Below, piece by piece: positions 1 to 5,786 of a stretch of 6,015 nucleotides of DNA. The notes below the pieces were generated by a model. The model worked only from the letters and a program-made list of their open reading frames with translations. It was not told the DNA's origin and searched no databases. The position numbers and the translations under genes are program-made. This stretch comes from CAZFJG01 sp964410915. GTDB taxonomy: Bacteria > Synergistota > Synergistia > Synergistales > JAFGMB01. The number at the start of each line of letters is the position of its first letter. Within the stretch, counting starts at the first letter, position 1. The DNA is taken from contig CAYPIU010000065.1 of the NCBI GenBank assembly GCA_964410915.1, forward strand, positions 1 to 6,015. Reading direction: 5' to 3'.

Positions 1-1655
1 CCGTCAGTATCTTCAAATACCAGACCCAGCAGTTTTGCTGTTTCAAGGTTTCCCCCCTGGCCTGTACCAACATTTATCCGGCTGGCTTCTCCCACAGAAT
101 TGCTTTCAACATTTAGATACAAACCACCGTCATTTGACGTCTCTACTGTTGCATGAACCCATTCCTCAGGAGAATCAGGACCATCGCTCCCGGAACCATA
201 TGCGCCGTTTATCCTGTTGGCTATGGTCTGAAGTGAATCCGTTTCCGAGACTGTAATATCAATTTTGGGGGAACTTTTCTCAAGACCCAGTTTTGAGGTT
301 ACCAGGTTTCCCTTCAGATCAGTCAGGGAGACCAGAAAATCCTCTGAATTTGAAAGGATCATTCTATCCCCGACCACTTCAGCCTGAACAGGTTCTTCAC
401 TCAACTCTGTTTTAAAATAATTTCCCAGATCTGATAGCGTCAATTCGTCACTTGTAGACTTCTGAGCTGATCCCCCAGTTATATCCCAAACATCAGTAGT
501 AGAATTCCAGTCTATATCAACAACCTTCTCTTCATTTCCTGCCGCGACCCTGAAGGAATAATGTTCTGTTTCTCCTGAAAGAGGCTCTTGCAGAAGGACT
601 GTCCCGGATCCTGGTGTGCAAAGCGCCTTAATACCGTCGGATCCCACCTGAAGGGAAAAAGATCCTTCTATTCCCAGAGCTTCTTCCGCAGAGGAGACTC
701 CCGGATAACCCAAATCACTGCCTACAGCCCAACCGGTTTCGGTAGCTATCCTCTGAACTTCCAGTGAATGAACTCCTTTCAGTGCATCCCTTCCCGTGGC
801 AATGGATGCAGTATCAGGATCCGAAGATGAGAGAAATTCATTTTCCTCCACCTGGACATCATAAAAACCCTGGTTACCATCCTGTGGAACAAGTACAAGG
901 TGTCGAGTCTCCGCATTCTGTACCAGGAGGCGTCCAGCAAGGCTGACGCTGACAGCTCCGCTTTCGCTGTCAGTTGAAACCGTTACATTGGCCAGACGAG
1001 TCAGATCCTCCAGGAGAATATCCCTTTTATCCATCAGGTCATTGGGCTTGTTACCCAGTGCATAGACTGTCTCTATCTGACTGTTAAGATCAGCTATCCT
1101 GTCTATAAGGTCGTTGGCATTCTGAACCTGAAGTTCTATATCCTGATTCAGAGAAGTCCTGTACTCGGAAAGATTTTCATATGTATGGTTTATCATCGTA
1201 CACAGATTATCCATTTCCCTTGCAAAAGATTCCCTGGTACTGCTTGAATCGGGTCTTTTCTGAAGTTCCTGCATAGACTGGTTGAGGTTCTCAAGAGCAG
1301 TTGCAATTCCTGTATCAGAGGGCTCTCCTATAAACATCTCGATATATTCCATAGAAGTACTTGCGGCTTCCCAGAAACCCCCTTCGACTGATTCGCCCCT
1401 GTACTGGGCATCCAGAAAGGCATCCCTGACCCTGTTTATGGCATCTATACCTACACCAGTACCTATCTGCCCCGGCTCTCCGCCGCTGTTGATCCCGGGC
1501 AAAGTATAGGGGGCAGTGGCCGAAGCCTCTACGCGCTGTCTGGAGTATCCGTCTACATCCGCATTGCTTATGTTGTGACCCGCAGTTTCTATACCCTGCC
1601 TGAAATAACTTAAAGCACGCCTGCCTATCTCAAGACCTGAAAATGTATTCGACAT
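1..1655 (-). CDS. flgK: Flagellar hook-associated protein 1 FlgK, 3' end beyond window
   Basis: FlgK is the first hook-filament junction protein; it is secreted by the flagellar type III apparatus and assembles on the distal end of the hook. Reading the minus strand from the ATG at 1655 gives 551 uninterrupted codons to the window edge. Residues about 8-42 carry the rod/hook N-terminal signature, with AGHNISNADVDGYSRQRV at 25-42. Residues about 130-230 are a long helical D1 segment ending in the FlgK-typical NDLMDKRDILLEDLTRLANVTV-like stretch. After that comes a beta-rich, Ser/Thr/Gly-rich D2/D3 region. E. coli FlgK is about 547 residues in total, whereas this protein has not yet reached its C-terminal helices at residue 551, so it is larger than that homologue. 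A GGTGG ribosome-binding site lies 7 bases before the ATG. It is divergent from flgA. The family call is firm; only the full length is unknown. Confidence 0.95.
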   Translation of the reverse strand, partial: MSNTFSGLEIGRRALSYFRQGIETAGHNISNADVDGYSRQRVEASATAPYTLPGINSGGEPGQIGTGVGIDAINRVRDAFLDAQYRGESVEGGFWEAASTSMEYIEMFIGEPSDTGIATALENLNQSMQELQKRPDSSSTRESFAREMDNLCTMINHTYENLSEYRTSLNQDIELQVQNANDLIDRIADLNSQIETVYALGNKPNDLMDKRDILLEDLTRLANVTVSTDSESGAVSVSLAGRLLVQNAETRHLVLVPQDGNQGFYDVQVEENEFLSSSDPDTASIATGRDALKGVHSLEVQRIATETGWAVGSDLGYPGVSSAEEALGIEGSFSLQVGSDGIKALCTPGSGTVLLQEPLSGETEHYSFRVAAGNEEKVVDIDWNSTTDVWDITGGSAQKSTSDELTLSDLGNYFKTELSEEPVQAEVVGDRMILSNSEDFLVSLTDLKGNLVTSKLGLEKSSPKIDITVSETDSLQTIANRINGAYGSGSDGPDSPEEWVHATVETSNDGGLYLNVESNSVGEASRINVGTGQGGNLETAKLLGLVFEDTD

Positions 1656-1662
1656 CCTAAAA

Positions 1663-1667
1663 CCACC
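1663..1667 (-). promoter_or_regulatory. Ribosome-binding site of flgK
   Basis: On the minus strand the sequence GGTGG, one mismatch from GGAGG, lies 7 bases upstream of the flgK ATG at 1655. It supports that start, as does the exact fit of the FlgK N-terminal motif to the following codons. Confidence 0.5.
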
Positions 1668-1699
1668 ATCCCTGGAACGTTTTTACCCTACCAGTTCTT

Positions 1700-1725
1700 T
1701 TATCGGAGGAAATGATGGGCATTAA
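1700..1725 (-). promoter_or_regulatory. Candidate sigma-28 (FliA/SigD-type) promoter for flgK
   Basis: On the minus strand a CCGATAA element (1706 to 1700) matches the core of the flagellar sigma-28 -10 consensus GCCGATAA. TTAA (1725 to 1722), one mismatch from the -35 core TAAA, stands 15 bases further upstream, within about one base of the usual spacing. Transcription would begin near 1693 and leave a leader of roughly 38 bases before the flgK ATG. Late flagellar genes such as flgK are commonly under sigma-28 control, so position and function agree. The -35 match is weak, and the call rests on the -10 element and context. Confidence 0.45.
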
Positions 1726-1810
1726 CAGTTATTTTCAAATATCTTTAGCAGAAAAATATTGTAAATATGTTGTTTATAATGTTATTATCTTTAAGTGGGG
1801 TATAATAACA

Positions 1811-2509
1811 ATGAAAAAATGTATATTTGTTTTAAGTTTATTATTTATTATGTTACTTTCTGAAGATTTGCAGGCTGCTTTGCTTGATCCTCTTTATCTG
1901 AAGGGCCAGAATGTCTCACATAGTGACGGCTCTGAATTTTTCATGGATATTCTTGAAGAAGATCAAAGCAGGGTCACGTGGAGCCATATTGAAATGGATC
2001 CTCCCTTTTTTGGTATTTCCGGAGAGATAGAAAGTCCCTCCAGGGTATATCCCGGGACACCATCCATAACCCTCAGGATCCGTTCAGGGGAAAGACTTGT
2101 TACAAGAATACTCAGACTCAAATGGTTTGCCCTTACGGTTTTCGCCACCCGGGATATCGACAGAGGAGAGATCCTTTCTCCCGAGGACCTGGATATCCGT
2201 GTCGCTTCTTACAGAAGGAGTTCCGGAAGGATATTTTCTGACCTGTCAGGTATATGTAATTTCAGGACAAAAAGGAAAATATCCGCACAGGACGCGATCT
2301 CGGCGAGAGATGTTGAAAAAACCATGTTGATAGAGAGAAGGGACAGGCTGACAATACTGTCAAGATCCGGGGCAGTTGAAGCAAAACTCGAAGGTATTGC
2401 TCTTGAATCCGGGGCAAAAGGGTCTCGAATAAGGGTAAGAATACCTCTTTACAGAAAAGACCTGGAAGCTATTGTGATCGACAAAGGCCTGGTTCTTGTC
2501 CAGAACTGA
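1811..2509 (+). CDS. flgA: Flagella basal body P-ring formation protein FlgA
   Basis: FlgA is a periplasmic chaperone that helps FlgI polymerise into the P ring around the rod. From the ATG at 1811 it is 232 residues, close to the usual 215-240. Residues 1-22 (MKK, a hydrophobic core, then LQA) form a clear Sec signal peptide, with likely cleavage before ALLD. A SAF-type domain starts around residue 108, with the characteristic ATRDIDRGEILSPEDL at about 112-127. The C-terminal domain shows the typical glycine turn and basic strand (GAKGSRIRVRIP, about 201-212) and ends in a short hydrophobic strand. The start at 1811 is chosen because it places the signal peptide at the N-terminus, although its ribosome-binding site is poor. 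In-frame ATGs at 1712 and 1715 would add 32-33 residues. It heads flgAHIJN, which fits its role with FlgI. Confidence 0.9.
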   Translation: MKKCIFVLSLLFIMLLSEDLQAALLDPLYLKGQNVSHSDGSEFFMDILEEDQSRVTWSHIEMDPPFFGISGEIESPSRVYPGTPSITLRIRSGERLVTRILRLKWFALTVFATRDIDRGEILSPEDLDIRVASYRRSSGRIFSDLSGICNFRTKRKISAQDAISARDVEKTMLIERRDRLTILSRSGAVEAKLEGIALESGAKGSRIRVRIPLYRKDLEAIVIDKGLVLVQN

Positions 2510-2521
2510 TATTCCATTTAT

Positions 2522-2530
2522 GGAAGGAGA
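2522..2530 (+). promoter_or_regulatory. Ribosome-binding site that fixes the flgH start
   Basis: GGAAGGAGA contains AGGAG ending 8 bases before the ATG at 2538. An upstream TTG at 2534 is only 4 bases from it and opens a different frame. The spacing and the signal peptide read from 2538 both support the ATG. Confidence 0.7.
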
Positions 2531-2537
2531 CATTTGA

Positions 2538-3268
2538 ATGAGATCATATCGTTCTTTTTTTATGACTATTTTCTTCGTTCTTGTTTTTTCTGGTTCAGTA
2601 ATGGCACAATCACTGTGGGNNNNNNNNNNNNNNNNNNNNNNNNNNNNNNNNNNNNNNNNNNNNNNNNNNNNNNNNNNNNNNNNNNNNNNNNNNNNNNNNN
2701 NNNNNNNNNNNNNNNNNNNACTATTTTCTTCGTTCTTGTTTTTTCTGGTTCAGTAATGGCACAATCACTGTGGGAGGATGGAAACTCCCTTGTTCAGGAT
2801 CACAAACCATCTGAGGTAGGCGATATTGTAACCGTTTCAGTTGAGGAAAAGACACGGGCCAAAGATGAGGCAAACACGGACATTTCAAAGGAAAACGCCA
2901 GCTCAGCCTCCGATGGTACAGGAATCCTCGATTTTGTAAGCAAACTCGGTTTTTCTACAGAAAGCAGCATGGAAGGTGACGGTTCCACCGAGAGAACCCA
3001 TAATCTTTCAACCACTGTGACCTGCCTTGTCACTGAGGTGGTATCAGGGGGCAACCTTCGCCTGGAAGGCCGAAAGGACATTCAGGTCCAGGGAGAGACC
3101 ATGACTCTCGAAATAACAGGAATAGTCCGTCCCATAGATATAGATCCGGATAATGTTGTCAGAAGTGACAGACTGGCAAATGTGTCGGTCAGCGTGGAAG
3201 GGATTGGGACCATAAGCGACATACAGGCCCCTGGCATTCTGACAAAACTATTTAATGCAATTTTCTGA
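2538..3268 (+). CDS. flgH: Flagellar L-ring protein FlgH, broken in the assembly by a false gap
   Basis: FlgH forms the L ring, the outer-membrane bushing of the flagellar motor. As printed, the frame from ATG 2538 breaks at an N run (2620-2719) because the 155 extra bases shift it by two. If the identical 55-base flanks are merged and the Ns removed, 576 bases remain and encode an uninterrupted 191 residues. Residues 1-23 are a signal peptide (MRSYRSFFMTIFF...SGSVMA, cleavage before QSLW). The family C-terminal half is clear: GDIVTVSVEEKTRA early, then GGNLRLEGRKDIQVQGE, the GIVRPIDIDPDNVV strand pair, and an IQAPGILTKLFNAIF ending like the usual GxLxRxF tail. At 191 residues it is shorter than E. 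coli FlgH (232). There is no lipobox cysteine; the only Cys is in the middle of the protein. It lies 28 bases after flgA and 12 before flgI. Confidence 0.92.
2565..2619 (+). repeat. Left copy of 55-base exact duplication flanking the gap
   Basis: These 55 bases, in the flgH signal-peptide codons, are identical to 2720-2774 on the other side of the N run. The two copies abut the gap exactly on both sides, as expected for two contig ends that overlap by one k-mer and were not merged. Confidence 0.97.
2620..2719. other. Assembly gap of exactly 100 N
   Basis: A run of exactly 100 Ns, the conventional size for a gap of unknown length. The identical flanks and the restored flgH frame after collapse indicate that no genomic sequence is missing here. 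Confidence 0.97.
2720..2774 (+). repeat. Right copy of 55-base exact duplication flanking the gap
   Basis: Identical to 2565-2619. Downstream of this copy flgH continues in frame with the left copy once the two are superimposed (QSLW followed by EDGNSLVQ). Confidence 0.97.
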
Positions 3269-3280
3269 GGTGATGAAAAG

Positions 3281-4423
3281 ATGGATATTTACAGTAACCT
3301 GAAAAAAAATAAAAAAAGGCGATCCGGCCGGATCATTCTGTTTCTGTTGTTTCTTTTTATCTGTTCCTTCCCTGTTAAAGCATATTCCCAGGTCCATCCA
3401 GAGGTTCGGCTCAAAGACCTTGGAAGGATAGGGGGAGTAAGGTCAAATCAACTGGTGGGAATGGGTCTGGTAGTAGGTCTTCAGGGTACAGGTGACAGGG
3501 GAGATCTCGTTCTGGCCATGCTCGGCAACCTGGTGGAAAATTTCGGAATATCAATGAGCAGGGACGATCTTCGCAGCAAGAATGCTGCTGTTGTAACAGT
3601 CATCTGCAAACTCCCCCCTTTTGCAAGGAATGGTGAAAACATCGATGTAACCGTAAGCGCTGCTGGAGACGCTAAAAGCCTGGAGGGCGGAGTTCTGCTC
3701 CAGACACCACTTAAAGCTGCAACGGGAGATGTCTATGCTGTTGCGCAGGGTCCCCTTTCCATTGGAGGATTTTCTGCGGGTTCATCTGGTTCCAGGCTTT
3801 CAAAAAACATCTCTACAACCGGAAGGATCCCGAACGGAGCGATCGTTGAAAGGGAAACAGCCTGGGAAACAGATCAGGACATGATACGCTTTCTTCTTCG
3901 CAAACCCGATTTCACTACAGCGAACAGGGTGGTAAGCGCCCTTAACCAGCGTTACGGGGCTGTTGCATATGCTACAGATGCCGGTTGTGTGGAAATACGG
4001 ATACCTCCTCAATTCAGGAGAAGGACCTCCCGGTTCATAGCAGACCTGGAAGGACTCTACATAAGGCCTGATACTGTCGCCAGGGTAGTTGTCAACGAAA
4101 GAACCGGCACTGTTGCCATGGGTGGCGACGTAAAGATCAGTGAAGTTGCAGTGGCCCACGGAAATCTGACAGTCAGTATCAGGGTCCAGAAAGCAGTAAG
4201 TCAGCCCGAGCCTTTTTCAGGTGGAATTACTGTCCCACTGGAGCAGGCGTCCATAACTGCCGAAGAAGAAAGAGGGAGCCTTGCTCATCTGGAAACGTCA
4301 GCAACTATAGATGATGTAGTAAAAAGCCTGAACACTCTTGGGGCTACTCCAAGGGATATAATCACCATCCTTCAGGCAATAGACAATGCAGGGGCTCTTC
4401 AGGGTGAACTCATCGTAATGTAG
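3281..4423 (+). CDS. flgI: Flagellar P-ring protein FlgI
   Basis: FlgI polymerises in the periplasm into the P ring, the rod bushing at the peptidoglycan. It is 380 residues, slightly longer than the usual 345-370 because of a long basic n-region (KKNKKRR at 8-14). This precedes a hydrophobic signal core (about 18-32), with probable cleavage near KAYS. The mature start VRLKDLGRIGGVRSNQLVG, then GMGLVVGLQGTGD (60-72), LPPFARNGENIDVTVS (111-126) and AKSLEGGVLLQTPLK (131-145), are textbook FlgI. Later blocks include FIADLEGLYIRPD, VVVNERTGTVAMGG, the AHGNLTVSI strand and the C-terminal SLNTLGATPRDIITILQAIDNAGALQGELIVM. The mature protein has two cysteines (109 and 236), where E. coli has other residues. 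A GAGGTGAT ribosome-binding site lies 6 bases before the ATG. It follows flgH by 12 bases and precedes flgJ by 13. Confidence 0.97.
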   Translation: MDIYSNLKKNKKRRSGRIILFLLFLFICSFPVKAYSQVHPEVRLKDLGRIGGVRSNQLVGMGLVVGLQGTGDRGDLVLAMLGNLVENFGISMSRDDLRSKNAAVVTVICKLPPFARNGENIDVTVSAAGDAKSLEGGVLLQTPLKAATGDVYAVAQGPLSIGGFSAGSSGSRLSKNISTTGRIPNGAIVERETAWETDQDMIRFLLRKPDFTTANRVVSALNQRYGAVAYATDAGCVEIRIPPQFRRRTSRFIADLEGLYIRPDTVARVVVNERTGTVAMGGDVKISEVAVAHGNLTVSIRVQKAVSQPEPFSGGITVPLEQASITAEEERGSLAHLETSATIDDVVKSLNTLGATPRDIITILQAIDNAGALQGELIVM

Positions 4424-4429
4424 GGAGGT
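4423..4429 (+). promoter_or_regulatory. Ribosome-binding site for the TTG start of flgJ
   Basis: GGGAGGT begins on the last base of the flgI stop codon and ends 7 bases before TTG 4437. The strong site and its spacing justify a non-ATG start; the next in-frame ATG lies within the conserved rod-binding helix and would remove its first half. Confidence 0.7.
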
Positions 4430-4436
4430 CTGGAAA

Positions 4437-4811
4437 TTGGCTGTAAAACCTGTTTTTTCTTCGGATCAGGTTCAAAAAACAAAAACACCTTCAGAGATAA
4501 GGGATCAGCGTCTCAAGAAGGCCTGCAAACAATTCGAGGGTATCTTCATAGCTACCATGCTGAAAGAATCCTTGAACAATGCTCCAGCAGAGAAGGAAGG
4601 AAAGGATACAGGCCACTTCGATTCGCTTAAAGACTTGACACTTGAGAGAACCGGAGAAGCTCTGGCCTCACAGAAAAATGGTGGTGTAGGCCTGTGGAGA
4701 GTTCTCTATGAAAGCCTGAGCACTCAGGAAAATTCAACAAAAGGCGAACCAGCTTCGATCAACTCATTGAATGATCCCGGGAAAGGTGAGGATGACAAAA
4801 GCAATGAATGA
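4437..4811 (+). CDS. flgJ: Single-domain FlgJ, rod-binding protein without the muramidase domain
   Basis: FlgJ assists rod assembly in the periplasm. This 124-residue protein corresponds only to the N-terminal rod-binding domain: the helix LKKACKQFEGIFIATMLKES (26-45), followed after a polar loop by a second helical region ending in GGVGLWRVLYESL (82-94). The last 30 residues are polar and low in complexity. The peptidoglycan-hydrolase half of gammaproteobacterial FlgJ (about 310 residues in E. coli) is absent, as in many other phyla, so another enzyme must open the cell wall for the rod. The start is TTG with a strong ribosome-binding site. Its 3' end overlaps the flgN start by 20 bases, implying translational coupling. 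It lies 13 bases after flgI. Confidence 0.88.
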   Translation: MAVKPVFSSDQVQKTKTPSEIRDQRLKKACKQFEGIFIATMLKESLNNAPAEKEGKDTGHFDSLKDLTLERTGEALASQKNGGVGLWRVLYESLSTQENSTKGEPASINSLNDPGKGEDDKSNE

Positions 4812-5256
4812 TCTGTTAAATGCCCTGATAGAAAAAAACAAAAAACAGAAAGATGCTCTTCTAGAGCTCCTTCAAGTTTTAAAGGAAGAAAAAGAAGCTC
4901 TCAGGGAAACCCGATCCAGGGAGCTTCCGGAACTTCTGGCAAGACTTCAGGAAGTCTCAGGAAAAGCCATGCTTGCAGAGGCTGAGAGAAACACTGCAGC
5001 CAAGGGACTTGCCGATTCGCTGGGTTGCAGGCCCGTAATAAGAGAAATTTCTCAGGCTCTTGATCCTGACGATGGAGGAAAGCTGAAAAATTCCGCCAAA
5101 GATCTGCTTGAGGCAATAATTTCAATAAAGGAAGTAAATTTTATTCTTTCCAGACAGGCTGAGGAACACCGCTTTCTTGCCGATATGGTTCTGGAAAGGA
5201 TGAGAATATTTGCGAGTAACAACACCAGAAGTTCATGTCTGGACCAAAAGGCCTGA
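4792..5256 (+). CDS. flgN: FlgN-type flagellar export chaperone
   Basis: FlgN proteins are small helical cytoplasmic chaperones that bind the C-terminal helices of FlgK and FlgL before export. From ATG 4792 the product is 154 residues, almost entirely alpha-helical and coiled-coil prone. It begins MTKAMNDLLNALIEKNKKQ and continues with LLELLQVLKEEKEALRETRSRELPELLARLQEVS, the family pattern of an N-terminal helix with paired Leu, then EKxAL and a variable acidic or basic turn. A long C-terminal helix pair (about 94-145) follows. There is no signal peptide or membrane segment. In-frame ATGs at 4771, 4792 and 4804 are possible; 4792 is preferred because AAAGGTGAGG stands directly before it, although the spacing is tight. 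It overlaps flgJ by 20 bases and ends the plus-strand unit. Family sequence identity is generally low, so the name also rests on context. Confidence 0.78.
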   Translation: MTKAMNDLLNALIEKNKKQKDALLELLQVLKEEKEALRETRSRELPELLARLQEVSGKAMLAEAERNTAAKGLADSLGCRPVIREISQALDPDDGGKLKNSAKDLLEAIISIKEVNFILSRQAEEHRFLADMVLERMRIFASNNTRSSCLDQKA

Positions 5257-5266
5257 AAACGGAAGA

Positions 5267-5779
5267 TCATATACCCTTTATACCCTGGCCGATTATCTTT
5301 ACCTCAAGAACACACTCAAAGATGTTGAAGCGAACGCTTCTTCCTCTGCTGCCCCCAGTGTCACAGCCTTCGAGGGGAATGGAATGGTTTTGAAGAAGAT
5401 CCAACACCTTTTTTACATTCTGTTCTCCTATTGAGCGCAACGCAGAAATTTCAAAACTGAACATTTTTGAGCCTCCTGCGATCTTGGCCTTTATTCTTTT
5501 TTTTGAAGCCCCTTTACTGTCAAGTTCCTTTATGAGCGCATCAACAGCTTTATCCGCATATTTTCCCGGCTTGGTATTATCACTGCTCTTTGTCCCCATT
5601 GAACTGTCAGGAAGCATGATATGTGCCATACCGGCGATCTTTTCTACAGGATCATACAGAACAAGAGCTATACATGAACCCAGGCCAAGGCTTGAAAGAA
5701 CATTGGGGCTTGAAGTAATAACAATTTCACCCATTCCCACATGAAAGCTATTTTCTACTTTTTTTGATATTTTCTCCAT
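5267..5779 (-). CDS. cheD: Chemotaxis protein CheD, receptor glutamine deamidase
   Basis: CheD deamidates glutamines on methyl-accepting chemotaxis receptors and binds CheC, stimulating its phosphatase activity. The product is 170 residues, the normal family size. Key blocks are VGMGEIVIT (14-22); SLGLGSCIALVLYDP (30-44) with the catalytic Cys36; GMAHIMLPDS (50-59) with the catalytic His53; PGKYADKAVDALIKEL (71-86); AKIAGGSKMF (98-107); IGEQNV (117-122); and DTGGSRGRSVRFN (140-152). The third triad position, six residues before the Cys and Thr in the Thermotoga protein as I recall it, is Ser30 here. The codon run at 5497-5504 is eight A on the coding strand. An AGGTGA ribosome-binding site overlapping the cheC stop lies 7 bases before the ATG. 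It follows cheC by 7 bases, so the two are co-transcribed, and it ends 10 bases from the end of flgN. Confidence 0.95.
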   Translation of the reverse strand: MEKISKKVENSFHVGMGEIVITSSPNVLSSLGLGSCIALVLYDPVEKIAGMAHIMLPDSSMGTKSSDNTKPGKYADKAVDALIKELDSKGASKKRIKAKIAGGSKMFSFEISALRSIGEQNVKKVLDLLQNHSIPLEGCDTGGSRGRSVRFNIFECVLEVKIIGQGIKGI

Positions 5780-5786
5780 TATCAGC

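Larger units (their letters stand above)
1656..1810. other. Divergent AT-rich intergenic region flgK/flgA
   Basis: This 155-base spacer separates the divergent flgK and flgA starts and should hold the promoters of both units. From about 1725 it is very AT-rich, and that composition continues through the flgA signal-peptide codons to about 1860. Two TATAAT hexamers occur (1775-1780 and 1801-1806) on the plus strand, but neither has a recognisable -35 at normal spacing. The flgA promoter is therefore not resolved. A GGAGGA followed by ATGATG at 1705-1717 is in frame with flgA and is discussed under findings. Confidence 0.6.

Noticed and set aside
1282..1509. Short plus-strand open frames across 35-1509
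   Set aside because: They are antisense to the continuous flgK frame and show no protein family features.
1801..1806. TATAAT directly upstream of the flgA ATG as a -10 box
   Set aside because: It is 4 bases from the start codon, so the transcript would be essentially leaderless, and no -35 lies at 16-18 bases. The region is simply AT-rich. The TATAAT at 1775 also lacks a -35.
2565..2774. A biological tandem duplication or phase-variable repeat in flgH
   Set aside because: The copies touch exactly 100 Ns on both sides and collapse to an intact gene, so an assembly artefact explains everything.
2534..3268. A 244-codon reading frame from TTG 2534 through the N run
   Set aside because: Its first 28 residues are flgH signal-peptide bases read in the wrong frame, and it stays open only because Ns contain no stops. 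The ATG at 2538 with merged flanks gives a proper signal peptide.
3800..4159. A 119-codon open frame antisense to flgI
   Set aside because: It lies wholly inside a strongly conserved flgI, has no recognisable domain and is Cys/Pro/His-rich in the manner of antisense shadows.
5249..5256. AGGCCT palindrome near the flgN stop as a terminator stem
   Set aside because: It is a six-base palindrome with no loop and no following T run, so it cannot form a terminator hairpin.
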